This document shows, in pieces, positions 7,292 to 14,089 of a DNA stretch of 16,514 bases (position 1 is its first letter; every line of letters starts with the position of its first letter). The stretch is from Acholeplasmatales bacterium (GTDB lineage: Bacteria > Bacillota_I > Bacilli_A > Acholeplasmatales > Anaeroplasmataceae), in contig CAAGJD010000243.1 of NCBI GenBank assembly GCA_900770055.1, positions 1 through 16,514 of the forward strand. Direction: 5' to 3'. The notes beneath the pieces are model-generated. The model ran no database searches. It was not told the DNA's origin and saw nothing but the letters and a program-made list of their open reading frames with translations. A program made the translations under genes and the position numbers.

Positions 7292-7320
7292 ATTATACAA
7301 AAAAAATAAATCTTTTTCAA
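7292..7320 (-). promoter_or_regulatory. Promoter of the DAHP synthase gene
   Basis: On the minus strand TTGAAA (7320-7315) and a consensus TATAAT (7297-7292) are separated by exactly 17 bases. Transcription would start near 7285, giving a leader of about 30 bases with no obvious attenuator or riboswitch. Confidence 0.8.
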
Positions 7321-7357
7321 TAATAGAATTCTTCATCTTTTATTTTAATTCAAAATA

Positions 7358-7366
7358 TGATAAATT
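7358..7366 (+). promoter_or_regulatory. Possible extended -10 of the GNAT/5'-nucleotidase operon
   Basis: TGATAAATT matches an extended -10 element, almost the same as that before scfA. No clear -35 is present. The leader would be only about 12 bases before ATG 7384. Confidence 0.4.
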
Positions 7367-7383
7367 ATCCTTAGGTGAATAAA

Positions 7384-7878
7384 ATGTTATATGATAATTT
7401 TGGTTTTACTTTAGATTATGCTAAAGAAACTGATTGTGAAGAAATATTAAATTTAATAAAAGAAATAGCTGAATATGAAAAAATGACTGAGCTTGTAACT
7501 GCTACTAAAGAGACGTTACATGATTCTATATTTGTTAAAAAAAGAGCTAATGTTATTATGGCAAGACTTAATGGTAATGTAATTGGCTATTTATTGTATT
7601 TTTACAATTTTTCGACATTTACAGGCACATCGAATATTTATATAGAAGATATTTATTTGAAAAAAGGATATAGAAATAGTGGTTATGGCAAGATAATGCT
7701 TAAAGTATTAGCTAAAATAGCAATCGAAGAAAATGCTCAAAGAATAGATTGGGTTTGTTTAAATTGGAATGAACCTAGTTTAGCATTTTATAAGAAAAAT
7801 GGAGCCAAAAGACTAGATGAATGGATTTTACATAGACTTGAATATGATGATATTAATGTCTTAGCGAAGGAGGATTAG
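7384..7878 (+). CDS. GNAT N-acetyltransferase, diamine/thialysine acetyltransferase-like
   Basis: This is a Gcn5-related N-acetyltransferase of 164 residues. The acetyl-CoA-binding motif appears as YLKKGYRNSGYGKIML (about residues 93-108), preceded by the strand NIYIEDI. The pattern LIKEIAEYEKM near the N terminus, the FTGTSNIYIEDIYL strand and the late WNEPSLAFYKKNGAKRLDEW closely resemble the spermidine/spermine (SAT1) and thialysine acetyltransferase subgroup. The acceptor is therefore plausibly a diamine, polyamine or lysine analogue, but this is inferred from family resemblance. AGGTGA (7373-7378) lies 5 bases before ATG 7384; an in-frame GTG at 7375 would overlap that site. It is followed after one base by the 5'-nucleotidase, so the two are coupled. 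A decarboxylase that could make diamines is nearby but in a separate unit. Confidence 0.85.
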   Translation: MLYDNFGFTLDYAKETDCEEILNLIKEIAEYEKMTELVTATKETLHDSIFVKKRANVIMARLNGNVIGYLLYFYNFSTFTGTSNIYIEDIYLKKGYRNSGYGKIMLKVLAKIAIEENAQRIDWVCLNWNEPSLAFYKKNGAKRLDEWILHRLEYDDINVLAKED

Positions 7879-7879
7879 T

Positions 7880-9568
7880 ATGAAATTTTTTAAAAAAAGA
7901 ACTACATTATTAATATTGTTATTAAACGTGCTTCTTGTAGGTTGCAATAGCGGAAATAATAATACTAGTACACTATCTGAAATTGCATCATCAACAAAAC
8001 AGCCAACTATAACAACTACACAAACAACAGAAATGACAACAGCACCTGAAGTATCAAAAACTACTACAGATGTTATTCCATCTTCTTCAAATATTCTAAC
8101 AACACTTACCACAGAAAACATTTATGGTGATACTTACACATTAAATATTTTAGAGTTTAATGATTTACATGGTCACATTGAAAAGGTTAATAATCAAGGT
8201 GGTATTAGTAACGCAAGCTATTTAATCAATCAAATTAGAGATGAAGATGAATATGATAATACAATATTAATTGCGAATGGTGATATTTTCCAAGAAACGG
8301 CAATATCAAGAGTAAGCTATGGTAGAGTATTAATTGATATTATGAACGAAATGCAATTTGATATGATGAATTTAGGAAACCATGAATTTGATTGGGGTCT
8401 TGATAAAATATTGGAATATTGGGATGGTAATCTTGATAATGGTGAAGCTAATTTTCCTTTATTAAATGCTAATATTTATGATAATGAAACTAATAAATTA
8501 GTTGGTGTAGATAGTGGTAATATTTATTCATCAACTATAGTTAAAAAAGGACCTATTAATGTTGGTATTATCGGATTAATAGGAAATGTTTATGGCTCTA
8601 TTAATAGAAATATGGTAGAGAATTATACTTTTAAGGCTAGTGATATTGAAATAAAAACGAATGTCGCAAATCTCGGTAAAGCCTTAAAGGATAATGGAGC
8701 TGATATAATTATTGTATCTGTTCATGATGGTGATTCTAAATCAATTACAAATTACAGCTTAAATTCGGCTTTAGCTAAGCTTAAATATAATGAAGAATAT
8801 CTAGTTAATGCTGTTATTAATGGTCATACTCATACAGAACAAAAGGCCATTATACCAAGAGATGATGCTGGTATGGCAGTTATTCAATCATCACCATATG
8901 TTTCTTCAACTGGTGCTGCTAAGGAATTTGGTAGAATTGATTTAGAGATTGATTTAAAAACAAAGGCTGTTATTTCAGCAAAAACTTCTCATGTTTCAAT
9001 AAGCTCAGCAAAAACAAATTATGATAAGAATGTTGAGAATATCGTAGAAAGCTATAAGAATAGCTCAAAGGATATATTAGAAGAAGTGTACTGTGAAAAC
9101 CTTACATCAATTGATAGATATGATGCGCATCTTCAAAACTGGATAAGTAATCTAATGATGGCATCATCAGGTGCTACTGCAGGCTTATGTAATACTGGAG
9201 GTATTAGAAGTGGTGTTTCAAAAGGAGATTTTGGATTTAATGAGGTATATAGCTTAAATCCATTTGATAATCATATTATCTTAGTTGAAATAACAGGAGC
9301 TGATTTACAAACATTTATTAATGATAATGATGGTTATTATTTTTGCTACACTGATTCAGGAAGTATTGATACATCAAAAACCTATACTTTAGCGATTATA
9401 GATTATGTTTATTATAGTAATTATTTTTCAAATTATCAAAATGATAAGGCAATAGATACAAATCTTATAGTTAGAGATTTAATTATTGAAGAACTAAGAT
9501 ATTATAAAGAAACAGGCTTTAATATAAATTCTAACTATAATACAATAAATATTAAGCAGCATATTTAA
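7880..9568 (+). CDS. Lipoprotein 5'-nucleotidase / 2',3'-cyclic phosphodiesterase family
   Basis: This is a secreted, lipid-anchored metallophosphoesterase of 562 residues that probably releases nucleosides and phosphate from extracellular nucleotides. Residues 1-21 are a signal peptide (KKR then a hydrophobic run) ending in the lipobox LVGC, with Cys22 as lipidation site. Residues 23-80 form a Ser/Thr-rich linker. The calcineurin-like domain shows the metal ligands in NDLHGH (Asp95, His97), NGD (Asp135), LGNHEFDWG (Asn167, His168), a later histidine in VSVHDG and NGHTHTE. The C-terminal 5'-nucleotidase domain includes NTGGIRSG and SLNPFDN. GAAGGAGG lies just before the ATG. Only one base separates it from the GNAT stop. 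There is no C-terminal LPXTG or transmembrane anchor. Precise nucleotide preference is not determinable. Confidence 0.93.
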   Translation: MKFFKKRTTLLILLLNVLLVGCNSGNNNTSTLSEIASSTKQPTITTTQTTEMTTAPEVSKTTTDVIPSSSNILTTLTTENIYGDTYTLNILEFNDLHGHIEKVNNQGGISNASYLINQIRDEDEYDNTILIANGDIFQETAISRVSYGRVLIDIMNEMQFDMMNLGNHEFDWGLDKILEYWDGNLDNGEANFPLLNANIYDNETNKLVGVDSGNIYSSTIVKKGPINVGIIGLIGNVYGSINRNMVENYTFKASDIEIKTNVANLGKALKDNGADIIIVSVHDGDSKSITNYSLNSALAKLKYNEEYLVNAVINGHTHTEQKAIIPRDDAGMAVIQSSPYVSSTGAAKEFGRIDLEIDLKTKAVISAKTSHVSISSAKTNYDKNVENIVESYKNSSKDILEEVYCENLTSIDRYDAHLQNWISNLMMASSGATAGLCNTGGIRSGVSKGDFGFNEVYSLNPFDNHIILVEITGADLQTFINDNDGYYFCYTDSGSIDTSKTYTLAIIDYVYYSNYFSNYQNDKAIDTNLIVRDLIIEELRYYKETGFNINSNYNTINIKQHI

Positions 9569-9601
9569 TATTTGTCGAATTCTTTATTTTTAAAATTATT
9601 A

Positions 9602-9632
9602 CTTCACAAATGAAGATTATTTCTTCACAAAT
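9602..9632. repeat. Short direct repeat CTTCACAAAT x2
   Basis: Identical 10-base copies lie at 9602-9611 and 9623-9632, 21 bases apart start to start, which is about two helical turns. The first copy also forms the start of a small CTTC-GAAG dyad. This could be a binding site or chance in an A+T-rich spacer. Confidence 0.3.
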
Positions 9633-9697
9633 TAGTAATGCCTTAATTTTTATGTTAGAATTAGGTTACTTCTTAATTAACTTCCTCTTTTAGTTAC

Positions 9698-9735
9698 AAT
9701 TAAAAACCAAGCTATATTATGCTTGGCTTTTAATT
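9698..9735 (+). terminator. Terminator downstream of the 5'-nucleotidase
   Basis: CCAAGC (9707-9712) and GCTTGG (9721-9726) form the core stem, extended after one mismatch by AATTAAAA pairing with TTTTAATT and followed by more T. It ends about 30 bases before the small cysteine-rich gene, so it separates that gene from the nucleotidase operon or attenuates it. Confidence 0.8.
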
Positions 9736-9764
9736 TTTAAGAATGAAATTATGTGGTGATATAT

Positions 9765-9956
9765 ATGAAGAATTATTCTCAATGCTTATTATGTAAATAT
9801 GTATTTGGTAGGAAATGTGAGCTTAATAATCAATTTATACCAGATAACATTTATAATAATGAAATAAAATGTCCAAGCTATAAATCACTTCAGGATGAAG
9901 CATTAGATTGTGATGATTCATGCTGTAATGAAAATAGCAAATATTATGATAAATAA
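9765..9956 (+). CDS. Small cysteine-rich protein, possible zinc-binding; unknown function
   Basis: I do not recognise a named family. The 63-residue product has seven cysteines: Cys7-LL-Cys10, Cys18, Cys36, then Cys49, Cys53 and Cys54. The first four (CxxC, x7, C, x17, C) could bind zinc or an Fe-S cluster, and the segment around FIPDNIYNNEIKCPSY resembles the C-terminal half of small uncharacterised Bacillota proteins. The tail is acidic and hydrophilic, with no signal peptide or membrane segment. ATG 9765 follows GTGGTGAT by 4 bases; in-frame GTG codons at 9753 and 9756 overlap that site. It lies alone between a terminator and the murC hairpin. No clear promoter is visible. Coding status is supported by the ribosome site and cysteine pattern but is less sure than its neighbours. 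Confidence 0.7.
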   Translation: MKNYSQCLLCKYVFGRKCELNNQFIPDNIYNNEIKCPSYKSLQDEALDCDDSCCNENSKYYDK

Positions 9957-10095
9957 AATGGAGAATAAAGTTTTAGTTCCTAAACTATTTACCAAGATTA
10001 ATGAATTAGATAATATATGTTTAGTGTAATTTTTGCTCGTTAATGAGCAAATAAAGTTATTGTCCTTATTAGATTTAGTTAAATAATTTTAAATA

Positions 10096-10101
10096 TATAA
10101 T
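10096..10101 (+). promoter_or_regulatory. Candidate -10 of murC, overlapping the hairpin arm
   Basis: A consensus TATAAT overlaps the first three bases of the stem at 10099. No good -35 sits 17 bases upstream. A transcript starting near 10108 would lack the 5' arm and leave the murC ribosome site free. Confidence 0.4.
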
Positions 10102-10134
10102 CACCACTTGCATATACTTAAGTGGTGATTTTTT
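10099..10134 (+). terminator. Terminator-like hairpin abutting the murC start codon
   Basis: An 11-bp perfect stem pairs AATCACCACTT (10099-10109) with AAGTGGTGATT (10120-10130) around a 10-base loop, followed by TTTT directly before ATG 10135. The 3' arm contains GGTGAT, the murC Shine-Dalgarno. It could terminate upstream transcription, block murC translation on long transcripts, or both. Confidence 0.75.
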
Positions 10135-11358
10135 ATGAAGTATTATTTAATTGGAATTAAAGGCAGTGGAATGAGTGCCTTAGCTAAGATATTAATTAAT
10201 ATGAAGTATGAGGTAGTTGGTTCTGATGCTTCAAACCATTATTATACAGAGGATGGATTAGATAATGTAATAATAAATGATTTTGACATAAAACATTTAA
10301 GTAATGATTATGTATATATAATAGGCAATGCCTTTATTGATAGTAAAATAGTGCAATATATTAAAAAGAAAGATTATGAATATTATACATATCCAAAATT
10401 TTTAGTAAAACTATTTAAAAATCATAAATTATTATGTGTATCTGGTACTCATGGTAAAACCACAACTTCAAAAATGCTAGCTACGATGATTGAGGATTGT
10501 GCTTACCTTATCGGTGATGGTAGTGGTAAAAATGGCAAGGACTATTTTGTTTTAGAGGCCTGTGAATATAAAGATACATTTTTAAATTATTATCCTGATA
10601 TCGCAATAATCACTAACATAGATTATGATCATCCTGATTATTTTAAAACAAAGAAAAGCTATTATGATTCCTTTGTAAGCTTTTCTAAGCAAGCAAAGCT
10701 TGTTATTTTAAATGGAGATTCAGCTAATATAAATGGTGATAATATTATTACCTATGGAATGAAAGATGATAATGATATTATTTTTAGTATTAATTATTTA
10801 GAAAATAGTATGGATATAGAGGTATTAGATGAAATAATAAATATACCACTAATTGGTGAGCATTTTGCATATGATTTTGTAGGCGCCTTTATAGCTGCAA
10901 GACTACTAGAAATACCAGTTTCAGAAATAAAAGAAAAAATATCTGATTTTAGTTTGCCAAAAAGAAGAATGGAAAAAATAAAATGTGATTATGATATCTA
11001 TTTAGATTATGCACACCATCCAAATGAAATTGAATGTGTATATAAAACTATAAAATTAAATAATAATAAGAAATTAATATGTATATTCCAACCACACACC
11101 ATATCGAGAACAAAAAGCTTTTTAGAAAATTTTAAAAAATCCTTGAATTTATTCGATAAGGTATATTTATTGCCAATATTTACAAGCATTAGAGAAAAGA
11201 TAGATAAAAAGATGGAAGATGAGCTTTATAAAACATTAAATTTTGAAAGAATAGATTCATTAGATCATATCAAATTTGAGCCTCAAAATAGTTATATTTT
11301 TTTAGGTGCAGGAGATATTGATGAACGTTTGATAAAAAGAATAAATAAAATCAACTAG
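10135..11358 (+). CDS. murC: UDP-N-acetylmuramate--L-alanine ligase
   Basis: MurC is the ATP-dependent cytoplasmic ligase that adds L-alanine to UDP-MurNAc, the first peptide step of peptidoglycan precursor synthesis. The N-terminal UDP-binding domain shows GIKGSGMSALA (residues 7-17). The central Mur ligase domain shows the P-loop GTHGKTTT (104-111), the EACEYKDTFL segment and NIDYDHPDYF. The C-terminal domain shows LDYAHHPNEI and FQPHTISR. At 407 residues it is shorter than the usual 430-490 but all key motifs are present. GGTGAT, 5 bases before the ATG, sets the start, and this ribosome site is buried in a hairpin. The ccpA promoter begins right after its stop, and a cre-like site overlaps the stop codon. 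The murC-ccpA proximity is also seen in Bacillus. Confidence 0.94.
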   Translation: MKYYLIGIKGSGMSALAKILINMKYEVVGSDASNHYYTEDGLDNVIINDFDIKHLSNDYVYIIGNAFIDSKIVQYIKKKDYEYYTYPKFLVKLFKNHKLLCVSGTHGKTTTSKMLATMIEDCAYLIGDGSGKNGKDYFVLEACEYKDTFLNYYPDIAIITNIDYDHPDYFKTKKSYYDSFVSFSKQAKLVILNGDSANINGDNIITYGMKDDNDIIFSINYLENSMDIEVLDEIINIPLIGEHFAYDFVGAFIAARLLEIPVSEIKEKISDFSLPKRRMEKIKCDYDIYLDYAHHPNEIECVYKTIKLNNNKKLICIFQPHTISRTKSFLENFKKSLNLFDKVYLLPIFTSIREKIDKKMEDELYKTLNFERIDSLDHIKFEPQNSYIFLGAGDIDERLIKRINKIN

Positions 11359-11370
11359 AAAACGTTTGCA
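11357..11370. promoter_or_regulatory. cre-like operator upstream of ccpA
   Basis: AGAAAACGTTTGCA matches the CcpA/LacI-family cre consensus TGNAANCGNWNNCA at all but the first fixed position, with a palindromic AAACGTTT core. It lies about 55-65 bases upstream of the predicted ccpA transcription start and suggests autoregulation. It overlaps the murC stop codon. Confidence 0.6.
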
Positions 11371-11387
11371 AAAACTTATGAAAATGA

Positions 11388-11416
11388 TTGAAAATGATTT
11401 TTTGCTATGTTATAAT
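11388..11416 (+). promoter_or_regulatory. Strong extended -10 promoter of ccpA
   Basis: TTGAAA (11388-11393), a 17-base spacer and TATAAT (11411-11416), with TG at 11408-11409 as an extended -10. The start would be near 11423, leaving about 17 bases of leader with GGGGTGA before ATG 11440. Confidence 0.85.
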
Positions 11417-11439
11417 ACTGCTGATGTGGGGTGAAATAT

Positions 11440-12429
11440 ATGGCAAATACAACAATATATGATGTTGCTGGTGCAGCAAAGGTATCTTTAGCCACAGTTA
11501 GCCGAGTTATGAATAACCCTGAAAAGGTTAATCCAGAGACTAGAGAAAGAGTTTTGAAGGTTATTAAAGAATTGGGATATCGTCCTAATGCTATCGCAAG
11601 AGGATTAGCTAGTAGAAAAACTACTACAGTCGGTATTGTTATGGCTGATGTTTCTAGAGCTTCAACATCTCAATTACTTGGTGGTATTATTGATATCGCG
11701 AAGAAATATGATTATGCAATAAAGATTTTCTCTATGGGAGAGAATGATGATATTAAAGAAACTATGCGTCAAGTATTATCTGAGCAGGTTGATGGTATAT
11801 TATTCTTAAATGATGAATTAGACAACGAACAAATGGAGCTTGTTATGACATATATTCATGACGCTCAAATTCCAGTTGTATTATGTAATGTATTATATGG
11901 TGGAGATTCACCTTCTGTAAGTATTGATTATGAAAAGGCAACTTATGAAATAACTAAGGATCTTTTAAATGATGGAAAGAAAAATGTATATCTTGCTACT
12001 ACAGTGCGTCGTTATTCTGTAAACCATCACAAGGTTGCAGGCTATACTCGTGCTATGGAAGAAGCTGGTCTTACTCCACTTGTTTTCAGAACTAGTGGTG
12101 ATGTTAGTGTTAATTCACTTCATTTTGAGGAATTAGTAAAAACAAGGGAAATAGATGCAATTATTGCCGTTAGAGACAGTATTGCAATTAGCTTTATGAA
12201 TACAGCTATAAAGCATGGTAAAAAAGTACCTGAGGATATTTCTGTTATTGGTCTTCAAAACACAAAATATGCAATTTTATCTCGTCCAACCTTGACATGT
12301 GTCGATACTCCGGTGTATGATATAGGTGCTGTATCTATGAGACTTTTAACTAAGTTCATGAAAAATGAAGAAATAGCAGAAACTAAGGTAGTATTACCTT
12401 ATAAGGTTGTAAAAAGAGAATCAAATTAA
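11440..12429 (+). CDS. ccpA: LacI-family transcriptional regulator, probable catabolite control protein A
   Basis: This is a LacI/GalR-family DNA-binding regulator of 329 residues. The helix-turn-helix is in TIYDVAGAAKVSLATVSRVMNN (about residues 4-25), followed by the hinge helix RPNAIARGLAS with the Ala and Leu used to bend the operator, then KTTTVGIV leading into the periplasmic-binding-like effector domain. The N terminus, the RPNAIARGLASRKTTTVG stretch and the genomic position between murC and tyrS all match CcpA, the global carbon catabolite regulator that works with HPr-Ser-P. ATG 11440 follows GGGGTGA by 5 bases; a GTG at 11431 would overlap that site. It has its own promoter and a cre-like site upstream. 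The family is certain. The CcpA assignment is strong but is inferred from similarity and context, since other LacI paralogues look alike. Confidence 0.88.
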   Translation: MANTTIYDVAGAAKVSLATVSRVMNNPEKVNPETRERVLKVIKELGYRPNAIARGLASRKTTTVGIVMADVSRASTSQLLGGIIDIAKKYDYAIKIFSMGENDDIKETMRQVLSEQVDGILFLNDELDNEQMELVMTYIHDAQIPVVLCNVLYGGDSPSVSIDYEKATYEITKDLLNDGKKNVYLATTVRRYSVNHHKVAGYTRAMEEAGLTPLVFRTSGDVSVNSLHFEELVKTREIDAIIAVRDSIAISFMNTAIKHGKKVPEDISVIGLQNTKYAILSRPTLTCVDTPVYDIGAVSMRLLTKFMKNEEIAETKVVLPYKVVKRESN

Positions 12430-12442
12430 TAGCTTGATGATA

Positions 12443-12618
12443 GGAAGCTAGTAGTAATTAATTTATAGCCATAGAGAGTCCATGGTTGGTGAAAATGGAT
12501 GCTTGATTAATTTATGAATTACAATCCTGGAAAGCATTTTTATTGAGTGCCATATATTTTATATGGAACTAAGGTGGTACCGCGATAATTCGTCCTTAGA
12601 GAAATCTAAGGACTTTTT
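12443..12618 (+). promoter_or_regulatory. Tyrosine T-box leader of tyrS
   Basis: This is a tRNA-sensing T-box riboswitch. Stem I carries AGAGAG (12473-12478) and GGTTGG (12484-12489), and the specifier loop reads GAATTACAA with the tyrosine codon TAC at 12520-12522. The conserved T-box AAGGTGGTACCGCG is at 12571-12584; its TGGT bulge can pair with a tRNA ACCA end. The antiterminator pairs CTAAGG (12569-12574) with CCTTAG (12594-12599), which excludes the terminator. Uncharged tRNA-Tyr should therefore turn tyrS on. The 5' boundary is approximate, and no terminator or clear promoter lies between it and ccpA. Confidence 0.95.
12592..12618 (+). terminator. T-box-controlled terminator of tyrS
   Basis: A 9-bp stem GTCCTTAGA and TCTAAGGAC with a GAAA loop is followed by TTTTT. 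It shares CCTTAG with the antiterminator. Confidence 0.93.
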
Positions 12619-12642
12619 ATATTATAAGGAGGAGAAATTATT

Positions 12643-13863
12643 ATGGGAATTTATGAAGAATTAGAGTGGAGAGGTCTAATTAAGGATGTATCAGACCCTT
12701 CATTAAGAGAAAAACTAAACAAAGGGGGAATGACATTTTATATTGGTACAGACCCTACAGGAGATAGTTTGCATATTGGACATTTTTCTAGTTTTTTAAT
12801 TTGTAAAAGATTAAAGGATGCTGGTCATAATCCAATTGTTTTAGTTGGTGGTGCAACAGGCTTGATTGGAGATCCAAAGCCTGATAGTGAAAGACCAATG
12901 ATTACAAAGGAAACTGTTGAGCATAATTTCAATTGCTTAAAGAACCAATTGATTAATTTATTTGGCTGTGAGGTAGTAAATAATTATGATTGGTCTAAGG
13001 ACATTAATTTTATTGATTTCTTAAGGGATTTTGGTAAATTCTTTAATGTTAACTATATGCTAAATAAGGATATTGTCTCAAGAAGGTTAGATGCAGGTAT
13101 TACATATACAGAATTTTCTTATATGATTATGCAGGCTTTAGATTTCTGGTATTTATTTGAAAATAAGAATGTTACACTACAGGTTGCAGGTCAAGACCAA
13201 TGGGGTAATATTACAGCTGGTATTGAATTAATTAGAAAGAAATCTGGTAAAGAGGCTTACGCATTTACAATGCCTCTATTAACAAAAAGTGATGGTTCTA
13301 AATTTGGTAAAACTAATGGTAAGGCTGTATGGCTAGATAGAACTAAAACTAGTCCATATGAAATGTATCAATTCTTTATTAATTCAGAAGATACTAAGGT
13401 TATCGATTACTTAAAGTTCTTAACATTCTTATCTAAAGAGGAAATTGAGGAATTAGAAAAGAAAAATAATGAGGCTCCTCATTTAAGAGAAGCTCATAAA
13501 GCATTAGCTCGTGAGGTTATTACTTTCCTTCATGGTGAGGATGCATATAATGAAGCTGTTAAGATTTCTGAAGCTTTATTTAGCGGTAATATAAAAAGCT
13601 TAAACGCATCAGAAATTGAAATGGGCTTCAATGATTTACCATCTATCGAGGGAAGTGAAATGACTTTAGTAGATGCATTAATTGCTTGTAAGCTTGCATC
13701 ATCAAAAAGAGAAGCGAGAGAGTTTATTAAAAATGGTGCGGCTTTAGTTAATGGTGATAAAATAACTGATGAAGCATTTATGATTAATAAGGATATCGCT
13801 ATTGAAGGTAAATTTGTTGTCTTAAGAAGAGGCAAAAAGCTATATTCTTTAGTTAGATTCTAA
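12643..13863 (+). CDS. tyrS: Tyrosyl-tRNA synthetase
   Basis: This cytoplasmic class I synthetase charges tRNA-Tyr with tyrosine. The 406 residues fit the TyrRS type with an S4 RNA-binding domain. The ATP-binding HIGH motif is HIGH at residues 44-47 within GTDPTGDSLHIGH, and the KMSKS equivalent is KFGKT (220-224). The tyrosine-recognition region includes YTEFSYMIMQA and the QVAGQDQWGNI strand. The S4 domain covers about residues 340-406. AAGGAGG lies about 10 bases before the ATG. It is preceded by a tyrosine-specific T-box leader, so expression should rise when charged tRNA-Tyr falls, and it is closed by its own terminator. Identity is secure from both the protein and the leader specifier codon. 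Confidence 0.97.
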   Translation: MGIYEELEWRGLIKDVSDPSLREKLNKGGMTFYIGTDPTGDSLHIGHFSSFLICKRLKDAGHNPIVLVGGATGLIGDPKPDSERPMITKETVEHNFNCLKNQLINLFGCEVVNNYDWSKDINFIDFLRDFGKFFNVNYMLNKDIVSRRLDAGITYTEFSYMIMQALDFWYLFENKNVTLQVAGQDQWGNITAGIELIRKKSGKEAYAFTMPLLTKSDGSKFGKTNGKAVWLDRTKTSPYEMYQFFINSEDTKVIDYLKFLTFLSKEEIEELEKKNNEAPHLREAHKALAREVITFLHGEDAYNEAVKISEALFSGNIKSLNASEIEMGFNDLPSIEGSEMTLVDALIACKLASSKREAREFIKNGAALVNGDKITDEAFMINKDIAIEGKFVVLRRGKKLYSLVRF

Positions 13864-13871
13864 TTATTTAT

Positions 13872-13904
13872 AAAAGGATGGACTTGAAAACAGCCCATCC
13901 TTTT
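13872..13904 (+). terminator. Terminator of tyrS
   Basis: A perfect 10-bp stem AAAAGGATGG (13872-13881) and CCATCCTTTT (13895-13904) has a 13-base loop. The TTTT end of the stem serves as a short T tract. Confidence 0.8.
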
Positions 13905-14021
13905 AGTTAGTTTAGAATAAAATTCATATTTTTAGTCTTTTTATTAATTTATATTTTAAAAATAAACTAAATTTATGAAAAACAATACAAAAATAATGTT
14001 TTTTTCGAATAATTATTATTT

Positions 14022-14055
14022 AAATCTTTAAAACTGTAGATTTATATGATATAAT
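14022..14055 (+). promoter_or_regulatory. Promoter region of the acn-gltA operon
   Basis: TATAAT (14050-14055) with TG at 14047-14048 forms an extended -10; the -35 (TTTAAA, 14027-14032) is poor. AAATCT (14022-14027) and AGATTT (14038-14043) form an inverted repeat across the -35 to spacer region, a possible regulator site. GGGGGAAG (14078-14085) is the ribosome site. No cre-like match is seen. Confidence 0.6.
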
Positions 14056-14089
14056 ACTTTACATATATTTATATTTTGGGGGAAGACAT

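Noticed and set aside
7254..7292. Upstream ATG (7292, minus strand) as the start of DAHP synthase
   Set aside because: It lies inside the TATAAT of the promoter, upstream of the likely transcription start, and ATG 7253 has a near-perfect GGAGGGA at 7 bases.
7861..8121. Antisense open frame opposite the start of the nucleotidase
   Set aside because: It is the complement of a repetitive Thr/Ser linker, which produces long Val-rich open frames. It has no ribosome site.
9958..10029. 23-codon open frame directly after the small cysteine-rich gene
   Set aside because: It has no ribosome site and no recognisable features, and short frames are expected by chance. I do not claim a gene.
10033..10050. 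Hairpin TTGCTC-GTTAAT-GAGCAA as a terminator
   Set aside because: The stem is only 6 bp and no T tract follows on the plus strand, so termination is not supported.
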